Under the pieces are notes generated by a model, which saw only the letters and a list, made by a program, of their open reading frames with translations, was not told the origin of the DNA and did no database searches. 64,000 nucleotides of DNA, from NCBI GenBank assembly GCA_023014365.1, contig JAEBUN010000016.1:186001-250000 (forward strand). Reading direction: 5' to 3'. The translations under genes and the position numbers were made by a program. The number at the start of each line of letters is the position of its first letter. Position 1 is the first letter of the stretch. Source of the DNA: Lepiota brunneoincarnata (lineage: Eukaryota > Basidiomycota > Agaricomycetes > Agaricales > Agaricaceae). This document shows, piece after piece, positions 1-8,551 of the stretch.

Positions 1-115
1 CATACTGAGTCAGAGTCTTATCTATCTAACTATAGATTGTTCTGATGTATACTTCCAATTGTTTCAGAGTGGCAGGTCTTCTAGTTATTTATATACATTG
101 GTGCTTCTGATAACA
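1..115 (-). repeat. LTR fragment, E2-type U3 end
   Basis: Matches the terminal part of the E2 LTR (34906-35322) in the same orientation and ends at the expected terminal TGTTATCAGAAG (read on the minus strand). The window edge cuts off the rest, so solo LTR versus element end cannot be decided. It abuts the remnant ORF at 116-353. Confidence 0.75.
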
Positions 116-353
116 CTTGTGGCCACAGAGTAGACATGGAGGTGAGCACTGCTAATATCAGTGACCTTTTTAAGGCCATGGCTGCCATGACCAACCACAT
201 GCCCACCCATATCATTGGTGATAACAAGGGTAGCCTGGTAGTGATTGACCTCATCATTCTGCAGGTAGTGAGCCAACAGTGGGAGGGCAGTAGAGGTGCC
301 GTTAACTGTGGGGTGAGTGTGACCTGGGCAGTTGGGAGTATGTACAGGGGTGC
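116..353 (-). pseudogene. Unrecognised minus-strand ORF remnant, distal part (split by E1)
   Basis: This stretch is open on the minus strand and continues in the same frame from 8822-8552 once E1 and one copy of its 5-bp target duplication are removed. The joined remnant encodes about 170 residues: a Pro/Thr-rich start, a short helical segment, and a Gly/His-rich end. One in-frame TAG lies in the proximal part. Helical segment and context would suit a retroelement gag, but no zinc knuckle or capsid signature is visible and I do not recognise the family. It stops at the LTR at 115, so that LTR may also be an insertion in it. Confidence 0.4.
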
Positions 354-739
354 TGTTATCAGAAACCACATCAGAAGGACAGTTATTTTTAGTTCACATT
401 CCCATGTCACTATGAAACTATCAGTAGTGTACATCAGAAGGACTATTCTTAGTATACGCCTCATGTTCTCTTATCTCTGACTCATAGTTACCCCGGTCTG
501 GATTATTATAGTAGGAGCACAGCCACACTTAGAAGTATATAAGGATACAGTACAATACCTTGTATCCTTATCTTAGTGTTATACAGTTCTTGCCTCCTAT
601 ACCTCTTTGCCCTTAAACCGGCTGGACTATAGTACTCCGTCGTCTCTAAGTCACGCCTAGTAGGACAAGACCAAGTCTGTATAGACATCTTGCCACGAAC
701 GCCGTGCTACTCAAGAGCGAACCCCTAACCCGGGTAACA
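354..739 (+). repeat. E1 5' LTR (386 bp)
   Basis: Begins TGTTATCAG and ends GGGTAACA; identical by eye to 8161-8546. U3 contains CATCAGAAGGAC twice (369-380 and 432-443). TATATAAG lies at 536-543. Confidence 0.97.
536..580 (+). promoter_or_regulatory. E1 core promoter and predicted RNA start / self-primer
   Basis: TATATAAG at 536-543 is followed, 33 nt from its first base, by TATCTTAGTGTT (569-580), the exact reverse complement of 741-752 just inside the LTR. In Tf1-like elements the first bases of the mRNA fold back to prime reverse transcription, so the RNA start is predicted at about 569. The spacing from TATA fits a normal Pol II start. The exact start is inferred. Confidence 0.7.
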
Positions 740-1098
740 AAACACTAAGATACTCTGCTGCTTATCTCTTGCTCGCCCTCTACTCTGCTCTGCTTTACCG
801 ACGTACTGAACGCGTCAAGGTACCCTGGTCGTCCAAAACGACGTACGAAAGAAAACCGCCTCTCTGTGTAGCCATCGCTACGTCCCTCAACCTCTCCCCG
901 CCAGAAGACCTGGCTTACCTACTCATTTTCGTTTTCACCTCTACCGCCACTCTCATCGCATATCGAATCATCACCCTAGAACTCGAACGCATCACGTGCC
1001 CCTGTCACTGCTGTGTCGTCAGATCGTGGAATCTATACTCAGGGATATCCATAATCGCCACCCAATTCTTCATACTTCTAGCGATAATCGATCGCTAG
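685..1098 (+). CDS. ORF0: leader-encoded two-pass membrane protein, no AUG, in frame with gag
   Basis: Open frame from a TAG at 682-684 to a TAG at 1096-1098 with no ATG codon in it. The conserved part (about 910-1095) encodes a hydrophobic segment of about 20 residues, an ELE-rich linker, a cysteine/histidine cluster (C-P-C-H-C-C, 997-1014), RSWNLYSG, and a second hydrophobic segment ending in LLAIIDR. The same protein is encoded in E2 (42329-42072) and E3 (54152-53895). Between E1 and E2, 14 of about 62 conserved codons differ only synonymously and 8 change the residue, so this frame appears to be under protein-level selection. The frame is the gag frame, and the single TAG is the only stop before gag. 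Expression would need a non-AUG start or splicing, and possibly stop readthrough. Function unknown; a membrane-anchored N-terminal Gag extension is one possibility. Confidence 0.6.
   Translation, partial: TSCHERRATQERTPNPGNKTLRYSAAYLLLALYSALLYRRTERVKVPWSSKTTYERKPPLCVAIATSLNLSPPEDLAYLLIFVFTSTATLIAYRIITLELERITCPCHCCVVRSWNLYSGISIIATQFFILLAIIDR
741..752 (+). other. E1 primer-binding site, self-priming type
   Basis: AACACTAAGATA lies one base after the LTR end and pairs perfectly over 12 bases with 569-580. No TGG-initial tRNA-type PBS is present. E2 keeps the same pairing (PBS just left of 42447). Confidence 0.75.
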
Positions 1099-1725
1099 AC
1101 AAATATCACCACGCCTCCAAAGAAATTCTCGGCCCGAGAATCCCCATCACCTCCCCCTCCTCCCAAATCGAGAAGCAGAATCTCAGGATCAGGAACCCAA
1201 AACCCAGATCCCAGAAGAAACCCTATCCCCACTCAGACACCATCCCCATTCTATCCTCCATCTCCATTCGACTCACCCACTCCAAGTACATCAACACGTA
1301 CAAAAACAAGTTTTGCTGACGAACTAGCAGAACGACAAAGACTACAACACAAAAGAGAATTAAAGGAACACTACGAACAAGAAGAAGAAAAACGCAAGCA
1401 AGCCGAAAAATACTGTGCTAAAGTAGACCCATTAAACGACTACGAACTCCAAAGACTCAAAAACGCCCTCAAACAACCAAGAGGACTTTCCGCATCAGAA
1501 GAGAACCTACTCACACGCCACGAATACGCCGTAAATCAAGGGAAAACTCCCCAAGAAGACAACGACTCCGACGTCTATATAACAGACGACAACCAATCGG
1601 ATCCCGATCCACAACCTCCCGCATTACCTGCACCAACTGTACCCTTAGCCCTACCGGCTCCACCTTTCCGACCAACACAACCTCCATCACCACCACCGCC
1701 GCCGCCACCTGGACAATTACAAATA
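1099..1725 (+). other. E1 gag-frame extension upstream of the first AUG
   Basis: These 209 codons are open and continuous with gag but contain no ATG. They encode a Pro/Ser-rich stretch, a charged helical segment rich in Glu, Arg, Lys and Gln (about 1318-1430), a second conserved helix, an acidic patch and a proline-rich run just before the gag ATG. E2 (42071-41445) and E3 (52385-51968) encode the same residues. Either Gag starts upstream at a non-AUG codon, or this is an untranslated leader that happens to preserve a protein. Confidence 0.6.
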
Positions 1726-2916
1726 ATGGCTGCCACAGCTACCCCAAAGGAGTTAGGACTCCTCAAACCCATCGCCTTCGATGGAACTAGAAGACTATTC
1801 GAAGATTGGATCTTCCAATGTGAAGTTTACGTGCTCGCTAACGCGACCACCTACAACACCGACCTCGCTAGGACCCTATTCGTCCTTTCGACAATGCAAT
1901 CAGGAGATGCCCGAGCCTGGGCTAGACAATACCTCCACGAGAGAAACGCCCAAACTCCACAAGGGCAACCCATAGTCATGGAATCATGGGACAACTTCAC
2001 CGCCCGACTTAGGACCGACTTCACCCCAGCAGACGAACATGCGTACGCGCATACCCGACTACAAACCTTGCACCAAGCAGGCAAACCGATGACCGAATTC
2101 AACGCTCAGTTCAAAGAACTCGTCCGACAATCCGGATTAAACGAAGATCGCACTCTGATCGATCTATACCGCAAAGCAATCGATCGCCGCATTGCCATGA
2201 AGATCGACGAATCGGAAAACCCTCCGACAACTATCACCGCCTGGTACACCCGAGCAAACAAACTCGATGACAATTTCCGCCGAATCAATGCCCTCTATGG
2301 CACCCCCAGAAACACGTTTCCCCAAAGAAACCAATATCAACCCAACCGCGGACCAAGCCGTCCAAACAACAACGTGCCCTACGCACAATTCTACCAAAGG
2401 AGCAACGCTCCACGGTTTACCCCACGTGATCCACATGCCATGGAAGTAGACCATGTCGCTATAGAAGAAGGATTCGAAGACCCTTATCCCGAAATCCCAC
2501 AACCGGAATACACCGAAGAAAACTCCGCACAAGAACCATTGGAGTTAGATGCCGTTGTCACCGGACAACAAATGAAATCATACCAAAACCAGGAATGCTT
2601 CCAATGTGGAGCCAAAGATCATTGGGTCAGTAAATGCCCCCAACCACCGCCAGCTAGACGCTTCCCAGGAATGCGCACTAATCCCCCTCGCCCTGCGAGA
2701 AACCCCAACCGTCCCTTCCCTGGACAACAAAACACTCGTCCCGGATTCCCAAACCGGAACGCCCAACAATCACCGCAACGCAAGTACTCCCTTGCCGTCG
2801 CAGAAGTTGCATCTCAGATGCGCCAAATGGTCGATGACCTCGATCCGGAACTCCAACAAGAACTCCACTCCGCGCTAGCCGAGGATCCGGAGATGCGTCC
2901 ATTCCAGGATTTTTAA
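1726..2916 (+). CDS. gag: Gag polyprotein (E1)
   Basis: 396 codons from the first ATG after the predicted RNA start to TAA at 2914-2916. Residues ~20-180 form a Retrotrans_gag capsid region (aromatic motif WIFQCEVYVL near the start, then an LDxxF-type helical repeat). A CCHC zinc knuckle (C-x2-C-x4-H-x4-C, CFQCGAKDHWVSKC) lies around 2599-2640, followed by a Pro/Asn/Arg-rich nucleic-acid-binding tail. The protein packages element RNA in virus-like particles. The same frame is open for 209 codons upstream, so the real N terminus may be longer. Pol continues in the -1 frame. Confidence 0.92.
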   Translation: MAATATPKELGLLKPIAFDGTRRLFEDWIFQCEVYVLANATTYNTDLARTLFVLSTMQSGDARAWARQYLHERNAQTPQGQPIVMESWDNFTARLRTDFTPADEHAYAHTRLQTLHQAGKPMTEFNAQFKELVRQSGLNEDRTLIDLYRKAIDRRIAMKIDESENPPTTITAWYTRANKLDDNFRRINALYGTPRNTFPQRNQYQPNRGPSRPNNNVPYAQFYQRSNAPRFTPRDPHAMEVDHVAIEEGFEDPYPEIPQPEYTEENSAQEPLELDAVVTGQQMKSYQNQECFQCGAKDHWVSKCPQPPPARRFPGMRTNPPRPARNPNRPFPGQQNTRPGFPNRNAQQSPQRKYSLAVAEVASQMRQMVDDLDPELQQELHSALAEDPEMRPFQDF

Positions 2917-2924
2917 AAAGGAAC
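2838..2924 (+). promoter_or_regulatory. Gag-pol overlap and candidate -1 frameshift site
   Basis: The pol frame opens at 2838 inside gag, and the two overlap to the gag TAA (2914-2916). The last gag sense codon is TTT in a run of five T (2910-2914). A tRNA on TTT can re-pair with TTT one base back and continue into pol. The site is not a textbook X-XXY-YYZ heptamer. E2 keeps GGATTTTTAAAA at the same place. Confidence 0.45.
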
Positions 2925-5900
2925 GCTGTCGACAGATGTGCCCCTGCACGTTCCAGAACTCAGAAGGACATTTCATACTCTCACTCCCAGAAGGACATTT
3001 TCTCGATAAACTCTGTACAATTACGACTATCCCTGAATAAACGATCCCTTTTCTTACCCATCGAGATTTGGAGTGAACGGACATCAAAACCCGTGGCCAT
3101 CACCGCCCTGATAGACTCAGGAGCCCAAGGGAACTTTATTTCCCACAAAGTCGTTGAACGACACGGTTATCAAACCAAACGGCTGGACCAACCAATTCCA
3201 CTCAGTAACGTTGACGGAACTGATAATCAACATGGCAAGATCCATGAATACATCAAAATTAGAACCATCATCGATGGAAGAGATTGTACGCTAGAAGCGT
3301 ATGTCACAAACACTGGTGAGAAAGACCTCATCATCGGATTTCCCTGGTTGGAACAATACAATCCCGACATCAACTGGAAGACCAAGACATTCTCTTGGAA
3401 ACCCCAAATCGATCACCAGGACTTTTCCAAACTCCTCAGAACCCTACGACGACCTGTTGAACTTAACTCCATCGCCATGGACATAATGGCTGGAAAGACC
3501 TCTCAACCCGAGGAAAATCCCGAAGAATACGTCAACCTGTCAAATGTTGACCTCGACACCTTCTCCCTAGAAAGAGAAATGAATCCCATGCTTCTAACCC
3601 CATTAGAAGTAAACGCCAAAGCGACACACGCTACAACGCTCCACAATGAGCAACATAACCGGACAAGATCGGCAAACCAAAAAGGAAAACAACCAGAATC
3701 AAATAAGGAATCACCTGAGATCCCTCGGAGATTCGCCCGATGGGCCAAAATATTCAACAAGAAAGCCTCCGAACGATTCCCACCATCAAGAACGTTTGAT
3801 CACGAAATCGAACTAAAACCGACATTCGAAGCGAAATCGATGAAACCTTATCAAGTGGCACCTGCCGAAGAAAAAGCACTGAAAGAATTCATAGACGAAA
3901 ACCTCCGAAAAGGCTACATCCGCCCCTCAAAATCCCCTATGGCATCACCCTTCTTCTTCGTTGCCAAGAAAGGAGGAGACCTCCGACCCTGCCAAGACTA
4001 TCGTTATCTAAACGATCACACCGTCAAAAACGCTTACCCAATTCCCATGATTTCCTCTATCATGGACAAACTCAAAGGAGCTAAGTACTTCACTAAGCTC
4101 GACGTCCGCCTAGGATACAATAACGTCAGAATCAAAGATGGCGATCAATGGAAAGCAGCGTTCAAGACTCCCATGGGTCTTTTCGAACCAACTGTCATGT
4201 TTTTCGGACTTTGCAACAGTCCCGCGACGTTCCAACATATGATGGACACGTTATTCTCCGAAATAATGGAGAAAGGAGGAATCATCATCTACATGGATGA
4301 TATCCTAATCTACGGTAAAACCCAGGAAGAAACCGACCGACTTACGGAAAAAGTACTGCAAATCCTGCAGGAAAACGACCTCTACCTTAAAACGGAAAAA
4401 TGCGAGTTCAACAAACAACGACTCGAATACCTCGGCATGATCATCACGCCGGACGAGATCAAAATGGATCCCGGAAAACTCAAGGGAATAGAAGACTGGC
4501 CAGTACCAAAGACAGTCCGACATATTCGGAAATTCATCGGATTCTGCAACTTCTACCGGAAGTTCATCCGCAACTACTCCCACCACACCAAACCCCTGAA
4601 CCAACTCCTTTCCAAATCAAACAAATTCGAATGGAAAGAAGAACAACAGAAAGCGTTCGAAATGCTCAAAAACGAATTCTTAAAGGAACCGGTACTCCTC
4701 ATGCCCGACTCCACAAAACCCTTCGAAATAGAAGCCGATGCTTCTAAATTCGCATCAGGAGCTGTCCTGTATCAATACGACATCAACGGAATACGGAAAC
4801 CCGTATCATTCTATTCAAAGACGTTCAGACCAGCAGAACGCAATTATGACATCTACGACAGGGAACTCCTCGCTATTATCCGAGCCCTCGAAGAATGGCG
4901 CCACTACCTCCTTGGCAGCCCCCATACTGTCCGTATCAGAACGGATCACCAAAACCTAACCTACTGGCGTAAACCCCAGAAGATCAACCGCCGACAAGCA
5001 CGATGGGTACAGACCCTCGCGGATTACAACTTCAAACTAGAACACGTTCCAGGATCAAAGATCCCCGCACCAGACGCACTATCAAGACGACCAGACCACA
5101 TCCCTGATGAGGATAACGATAACGAAGATGTCACCATACTTCCAAAGAACCTCTTTGTCGCCACCGCCGACATAGAAGATCAAAATCTGATCACAATACT
5201 CCCAGAACACCTCTTTATCGCCACCGTCGATATGGAACTCCAAGAAAGAATCACAGAATCACCAAAATACGACGCTAGAACCACCGAAGCGTTCAAACTC
5301 CTAAAAGAAGCCCACCCTAACGCCGCCGATAAAGACTTCGGAACAGTTCCAACCCCGAACGGTTCACTCCTCACGTTCCAAGAACGTGTCATCATTCCAG
5401 AAGACCTCCAACTCAGACGCGATGTCATCGCAAGATACCACGACCACCCTACACGTGGCCACCCTGGAGAACAGGAAACATATCGCCTTGCCAAGAAAGA
5501 AGTATATTGGCCAGGAATGTCGACATTCATAAAGAACTACGTCAAAGGCTGTCCAGAGTGTCAACAACACAAAATCATACGCAGACCGGATCGCGCGCCA
5601 ACTCAACCGATCCCTCCGCCATCCTCGAAACGCCCATTTGCCCAGATATCATGGGATCTTATCACCGGTCTACCACCTAGCGCCGGCCATAATGCGATAT
5701 TGTCCGTGGTGGACCACGGCCTTACGAAGGGGGTAATTTTCATCCCAACCTCAGATCGATCAAACGCCGATGACATCGGACGACTATTAATAGAAAAAGT
5801 CTTCACCAGATTCGGACTACCCGACAAAATCATATCAGATCGAGACCCCAGATTCGCCGCCAACTCCCTCAGACAACTAGCCAAACGCCTTAACATCCAA

Positions 5901-6752
5901 CAGGCATTTTCAACCGCATACCATCCCCAGACAGATGGTTCCACAGAACGATACAATCAAGAAATCGAGACCTATCTCGCCATATACTGCACCAGAAATC
6001 CCCTTGACTGGTCAGAAACCCTCCCTATCGCCGAATTCGCACACAACTCCAAAATACATGCCTCAAGGCAAAAATCCCCATTTGAACTAATCATGGGATA
6101 CAACCCTCCACCGATACCCACGGTAATGGAAACATCAAACTTTCCATCAGTAGACGAACGCATCAGACTCCTCGATGATGCCAGAAAGGAAGCACACGCG
6201 GCACATCAACTCTCCGCCGACATTATGAAACAAAGAACCAGAAGAACTGTCAAACCCCTTGAAACACGTCAAAAGGTATGGCTAGAAGCCAAGAACCTCA
6301 AACTCCCCTTCATTTCCAACAAAATATCCCCAAAACGACTAGGACCCTTCCTTATCACAGAAGTCCTATCACCGCTCACCTACAAACTAAAACTTCCGAT
6401 CAAATGGAAGATACATCCAATATTCCATAGAAACCTTCTAACTCCATACGCCGAAACAGAAGCATATGGATCTCATCCGACCCCACCACCACCAGACATC
6501 ATCAATGAAGAAGAAGAGTACGAAATAGAAACCATTCTAAACCACCGACAACATCGTGGAAAACTCCAATACTACGTCAAATGGAAAGGATACTCCCACA
6601 CGGAGAACGAATGGATCACCGATGAAGCACTTCATGAGAACGCCAAGGAATACTTGACCAAGTATAAAGAAGCTCATGGAATTCTCCAGAAAGAACAAGA
6701 ACTCACCAGAACCAACCAAAGACAACTTCGCTCCCACAACAAACGTACTTAA
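2838..6752 (+). CDS. pol: Pol polyprotein (E1): protease, RT, RNase H, integrase, chromodomain
   Basis: Frame open from 2838; the protease-proximal segment reads in it without an ATG until 3477, so Pol is probably made as a Gag-Pol fusion. Numbering residues from the GTG at 3093: aspartic protease DSGAQGNF at 8-15; reverse transcriptase with YMDD at ~400-403; RNase H from ~543 (EADAS) to ~617 (TDHQNL); integrase HHCC zinc finger ~782-822; integrase core with catalytic residues at WDLITG (~853), SDRDPRF (~913) and the Glu of STERYNQE (~956); GPF-type module near 1085; chromodomain ~1142-1195 (YEIETIL...YYVKWKGY), which usually steers integration to marked chromatin. No internal stop. E2 is almost identical up to the chromodomain region. 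Spacer 2917-3092 carries two CAGAAGGACATTT repeats. Confidence 0.95.
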   Translation, partial: PRSGTPTRTPLRASRGSGDASIPGFLKRNAVDRCAPARSRTQKDISYSHSQKDIFSINSVQLRLSLNKRSLFLPIEIWSERTSKPVAITALIDSGAQGNFISHKVVERHGYQTKRLDQPIPLSNVDGTDNQHGKIHEYIKIRTIIDGRDCTLEAYVTNTGEKDLIIGFPWLEQYNPDINWKTKTFSWKPQIDHQDFSKLLRTLRRPVELNSIAMDIMAGKTSQPEENPEEYVNLSNVDLDTFSLEREMNPMLLTPLEVNAKATHATTLHNEQHNRTRSANQKGKQPESNKESPEIPRRFARWAKIFNKKASERFPPSRTFDHEIELKPTFEAKSMKPYQVAPAEEKALKEFIDENLRKGYIRPSKSPMASPFFFVAKKGGDLRPCQDYRYLNDHTVKNAYPIPMISSIMDKLKGAKYFTKLDVRLGYNNVRIKDGDQWKAAFKTPMGLFEPTVMFFGLCNSPATFQHMMDTLFSEIMEKGGIIIYMDDILIYGKTQEETDRLTEKVLQILQENDLYLKTEKCEFNKQRLEYLGMIITPDEIKMDPGKLKGIEDWPVPKTVRHIRKFIGFCNFYRKFIRNYSHHTKPLNQLLSKSNKFEWKEEQQKAFEMLKNEFLKEPVLLMPDSTKPFEIEADASKFASGAVLYQYDINGIRKPVSFYSKTFRPAERNYDIYDRELLAIIRALEEWRHYLLGSPHTVRIRTDHQNLTYWRKPQKINRRQARWVQTLADYNFKLEHVPGSKIPAPDALSRRPDHIPDEDNDNEDVTILPKNLFVATADIEDQNLITILPEHLFIATVDMELQERITESPKYDARTTEAFKLLKEAHPNAADKDFGTVPTPNGSLLTFQERVIIPEDLQLRRDVIARYHDHPTRGHPGEQETYRLAKKEVYWPGMSTFIKNYVKGCPECQQHKIIRRPDRAPTQPIPPPSSKRPFAQISWDLITGLPPSAGHNAILSVVDHGLTKGVIFIPTSDRSNADDIGRLLIEKVFTRFGLPDKIISDRDPRFAANSLRQLAKRLNIQQAFSTAYHPQTDGSTERYNQEIETYLAIYCTRNPLDWSETLPIAEFAHNSKIHASRQKSPFELIMGYNPPPIPTVMETSNFPSVDERIRLLDDARKEAHAAHQLSADIMKQRTRRTVKPLETRQKVWLEAKNLKLPFISNKISPKRLGPFLITEVLSPLTYKLKLPIKWKIHPIFHRNLLTPYAETEAYGSHPTPPPPDIINEEEEYEIETILNHRQHRGKLQYYVKWKGYSHTENEWITDEALHENAKEYLTKYKEAHGILQKEQELTRTNQRQLRSHNKRT

Positions 6753-6754
6753 AG

Positions 6755-7879
6755 ATGCCCATGAACCTCGACCTCACTCGCCCCCAAACTACTCCCCCTT
6801 TTTCAACAACACCTTCACCAACCTCCTCATCATCCTCTGTCGTCATCATAAACAATGCAAGCGTCGAACATACAACACTTCAAACAACTCCCGTTCCGGC
6901 CCCGTCTCCCTACACCCCCTCTCACACCTTCGCCGCAACATACGCCTCCCCCAGGGACGAGACCCCCGACCCCAACGACACTCCAGAACCAACAGCTGCC
7001 CCAGCCGCCTCCCTTAGATACCATACAGCTGGAGTACGATCATATGGACCAGATCACCCTTCTGACGGAGATCTGCGCGAGGCTGCCACCGACGGAGCCT
7101 TTACGATTAAATTGGAACACACTCCAATTTCAGAATACGACCGACAACTCTGGTACGACTATACCCACCACGTACGACAGACTAAGGCTCTCGCTACTGC
7201 GTACAATACGCAACGTGCCTGGGCAGAATCACTCGAGCGACTTCTCCGCTCAAGATCGGGCCTCATGTCCGAGGTGTCGAAGAACCTACCCAAACGAAAT
7301 GAGGTACATACCTCGCAGCCCCCCACCACAACCATCCCCACCACTACCACGACGACCACTGCCGCTATCATCACCACCGCCCCCAGTAAGGGAAGAAAGC
7401 CCGCCAGTATCAGAAATCCCTTCAGACTTCTCACCCCCACCAAGGACACCACCCACACCGTCCCCAGTAACAACGTCCCGGTTCGGAACTCCCCCAACCC
7501 CATTCACCAGCGAACCAACCCCCGAACCACTGACAGATTGGTCTGCATCCAATGCAGACACACAGGACACTGGGCCATGGACTGCCCCCAATTTGCCTGC
7601 CTCGGATGCAAGCAATATGCCCCAGGACATTACTCATACGATTGCATCAAATACAGATGCCCCCATTGCGCCGTCTTTCAACCGCGCCATAAACGGACCG
7701 AATGCCCAAGTCGAAAGACTCGACACGCCCCCTACTCCAGAAATCCTACAGCCCGTCCCTCGACCGTTCCCACAACTCACCATCGATACATCGATCTCAC
7801 CCACGACGATTATTACGAGGAATGCTACGACGACGTGGCCGAATCAAACATCACAGGAGAACCATGCGGTTCCTTCTGA
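6755..7879 (+). CDS. ORF3 (E1): three-zinc-knuckle protein downstream of pol
   Basis: 374 codons, ATG two bases after the pol stop. Residues ~1-115 are Pro/Thr/Ser-rich; ~125-185 are helical (TPISEYDRQLW... and a long amphipathic run). A basic Thr-rich linker follows. The C-terminal third has three consecutive cysteine/histidine units: CIQCRHTGHWAMDC (C-x2-C-x4-H-x4-C), then two C-x2-C-x6-H-x4-C units (7591-7710 approx.). E2 (35397-36420) and E3 (44604-45731) encode homologues. In the zinc region nearly all E1/E2 differences fall on third codon positions, supporting translation. Probably an RNA/DNA-binding accessory protein such as a second nucleocapsid; the role is inferred. Expression could be by termination-reinitiation from pol (2-base gap) or from a subgenomic RNA. 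Confidence 0.75.
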   Translation: MPMNLDLTRPQTTPPFSTTPSPTSSSSSVVIINNASVEHTTLQTTPVPAPSPYTPSHTFAATYASPRDETPDPNDTPEPTAAPAASLRYHTAGVRSYGPDHPSDGDLREAATDGAFTIKLEHTPISEYDRQLWYDYTHHVRQTKALATAYNTQRAWAESLERLLRSRSGLMSEVSKNLPKRNEVHTSQPPTTTIPTTTTTTTAAIITTAPSKGRKPASIRNPFRLLTPTKDTTHTVPSNNVPVRNSPNPIHQRTNPRTTDRLVCIQCRHTGHWAMDCPQFACLGCKQYAPGHYSYDCIKYRCPHCAVFQPRHKRTECPSRKTRHAPYSRNPTARPSTVPTTHHRYIDLTHDDYYEECYDDVAESNITGEPCGSF

Positions 7880-8160
7880 AACAAACCAACTCACCCCACC
7901 AGAAGAAAGAATCGAAAGTCCCCATTTCAGACGCCTTCTATATGATATCTTTTACCCAGGACAGCCCCCATCCCCAGAAACCGCCGCCGTACTCGATCTT
8001 CACAGAACTCCCACTCCTACCTTCTCCCCCGTCATTCCCCCCAGACCAGACTCCACCGACCTACCCCAGATCGACTACTACGAACCAAATTACTTAGCCG
8101 AATACCCGGAAGAAGGAAACTAACGAGTTGTATGGAAAACAACTCTAGAAACGGACCTAA
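7880..8160 (+). other. E1 3' untranslated region and polypurine-like tract
   Basis: No selected frame was identified here. The last bases before the LTR, AGAAACGGACCTAA (8147-8160), match AGAAACGGGGTAA before the E2 LTR and AGAAAAGGACCTAA before the E3 LTR, so this is the likely plus-strand primer site. Confidence 0.55.
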
Positions 8161-8546
8161 TGTTATCAGAAACCACATCAGAAGGACAGTTATTTTTAGT
8201 TCACATTCCCATGTCACTATGAAACTATCAGTAGTGTACATCAGAAGGACTATTCTTAGTATACGCCTCATGTTCTCTTATCTCTGACTCATAGTTACCC
8301 CGGTCTGGATTATTATAGTAGGAGCACAGCCACACTTAGAAGTATATAAGGATACAGTACAATACCTTGTATCCTTATCTTAGTGTTATACAGTTCTTGC
8401 CTCCTATACCTCTTTGCCCTTAAACCGGCTGGACTATAGTACTCCGTCGTCTCTAAGTCACGCCTAGTAGGACAAGACCAAGTCTGTATAGACATCTTGC
8501 CACGAACGCCGTGCTACTCAAGAGCGAACCCCTAACCCGGGTAACA
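8161..8546 (+). repeat. E1 3' LTR (386 bp)
   Basis: Identical to 354-739; followed by target duplication GGTGC at 8547-8551. Confidence 0.97.
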
Positions 8547-8551
8547 GGTGC

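Larger units (their letters stand above)
354..8546 (+). mobile_element. Ty3/gypsy chromovirus E1, full length
   Basis: Complete LTR retrotransposon of 8193 bp bounded by two identical 386-bp LTRs (354-739, 8161-8546) with TGTTA...TAACA ends and a 5-bp target duplication GGTGC (349-353, 8547-8551). Order inside: self-priming site, ORF0, gag, pol, ORF3, purine-rich tract. Domain order protease-RT-RNase H-integrase-chromodomain places it in the chromovirus branch of Ty3/gypsy. Identical LTRs and intact ORFs point to very recent insertion. Confidence 0.97.

Noticed and set aside
1096..1098. TAG read as a 3' splice site (intron ending CGCTAG) rather than a stop
   Set aside because: No convincing branch point upstream, and the supposed intron would contain the ORF0 codons that show protein-like conservation. 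Not excluded without RNA data.
6855..8123. 422-codon ORF overlapping ORF3 in another frame
   Set aside because: E1/E2 differences in the overlap sit on third positions of the ORF3 frame, which would change residues in this one; E2 has a TGA in this frame just before its copy of the region. C-rich composition explains the length.
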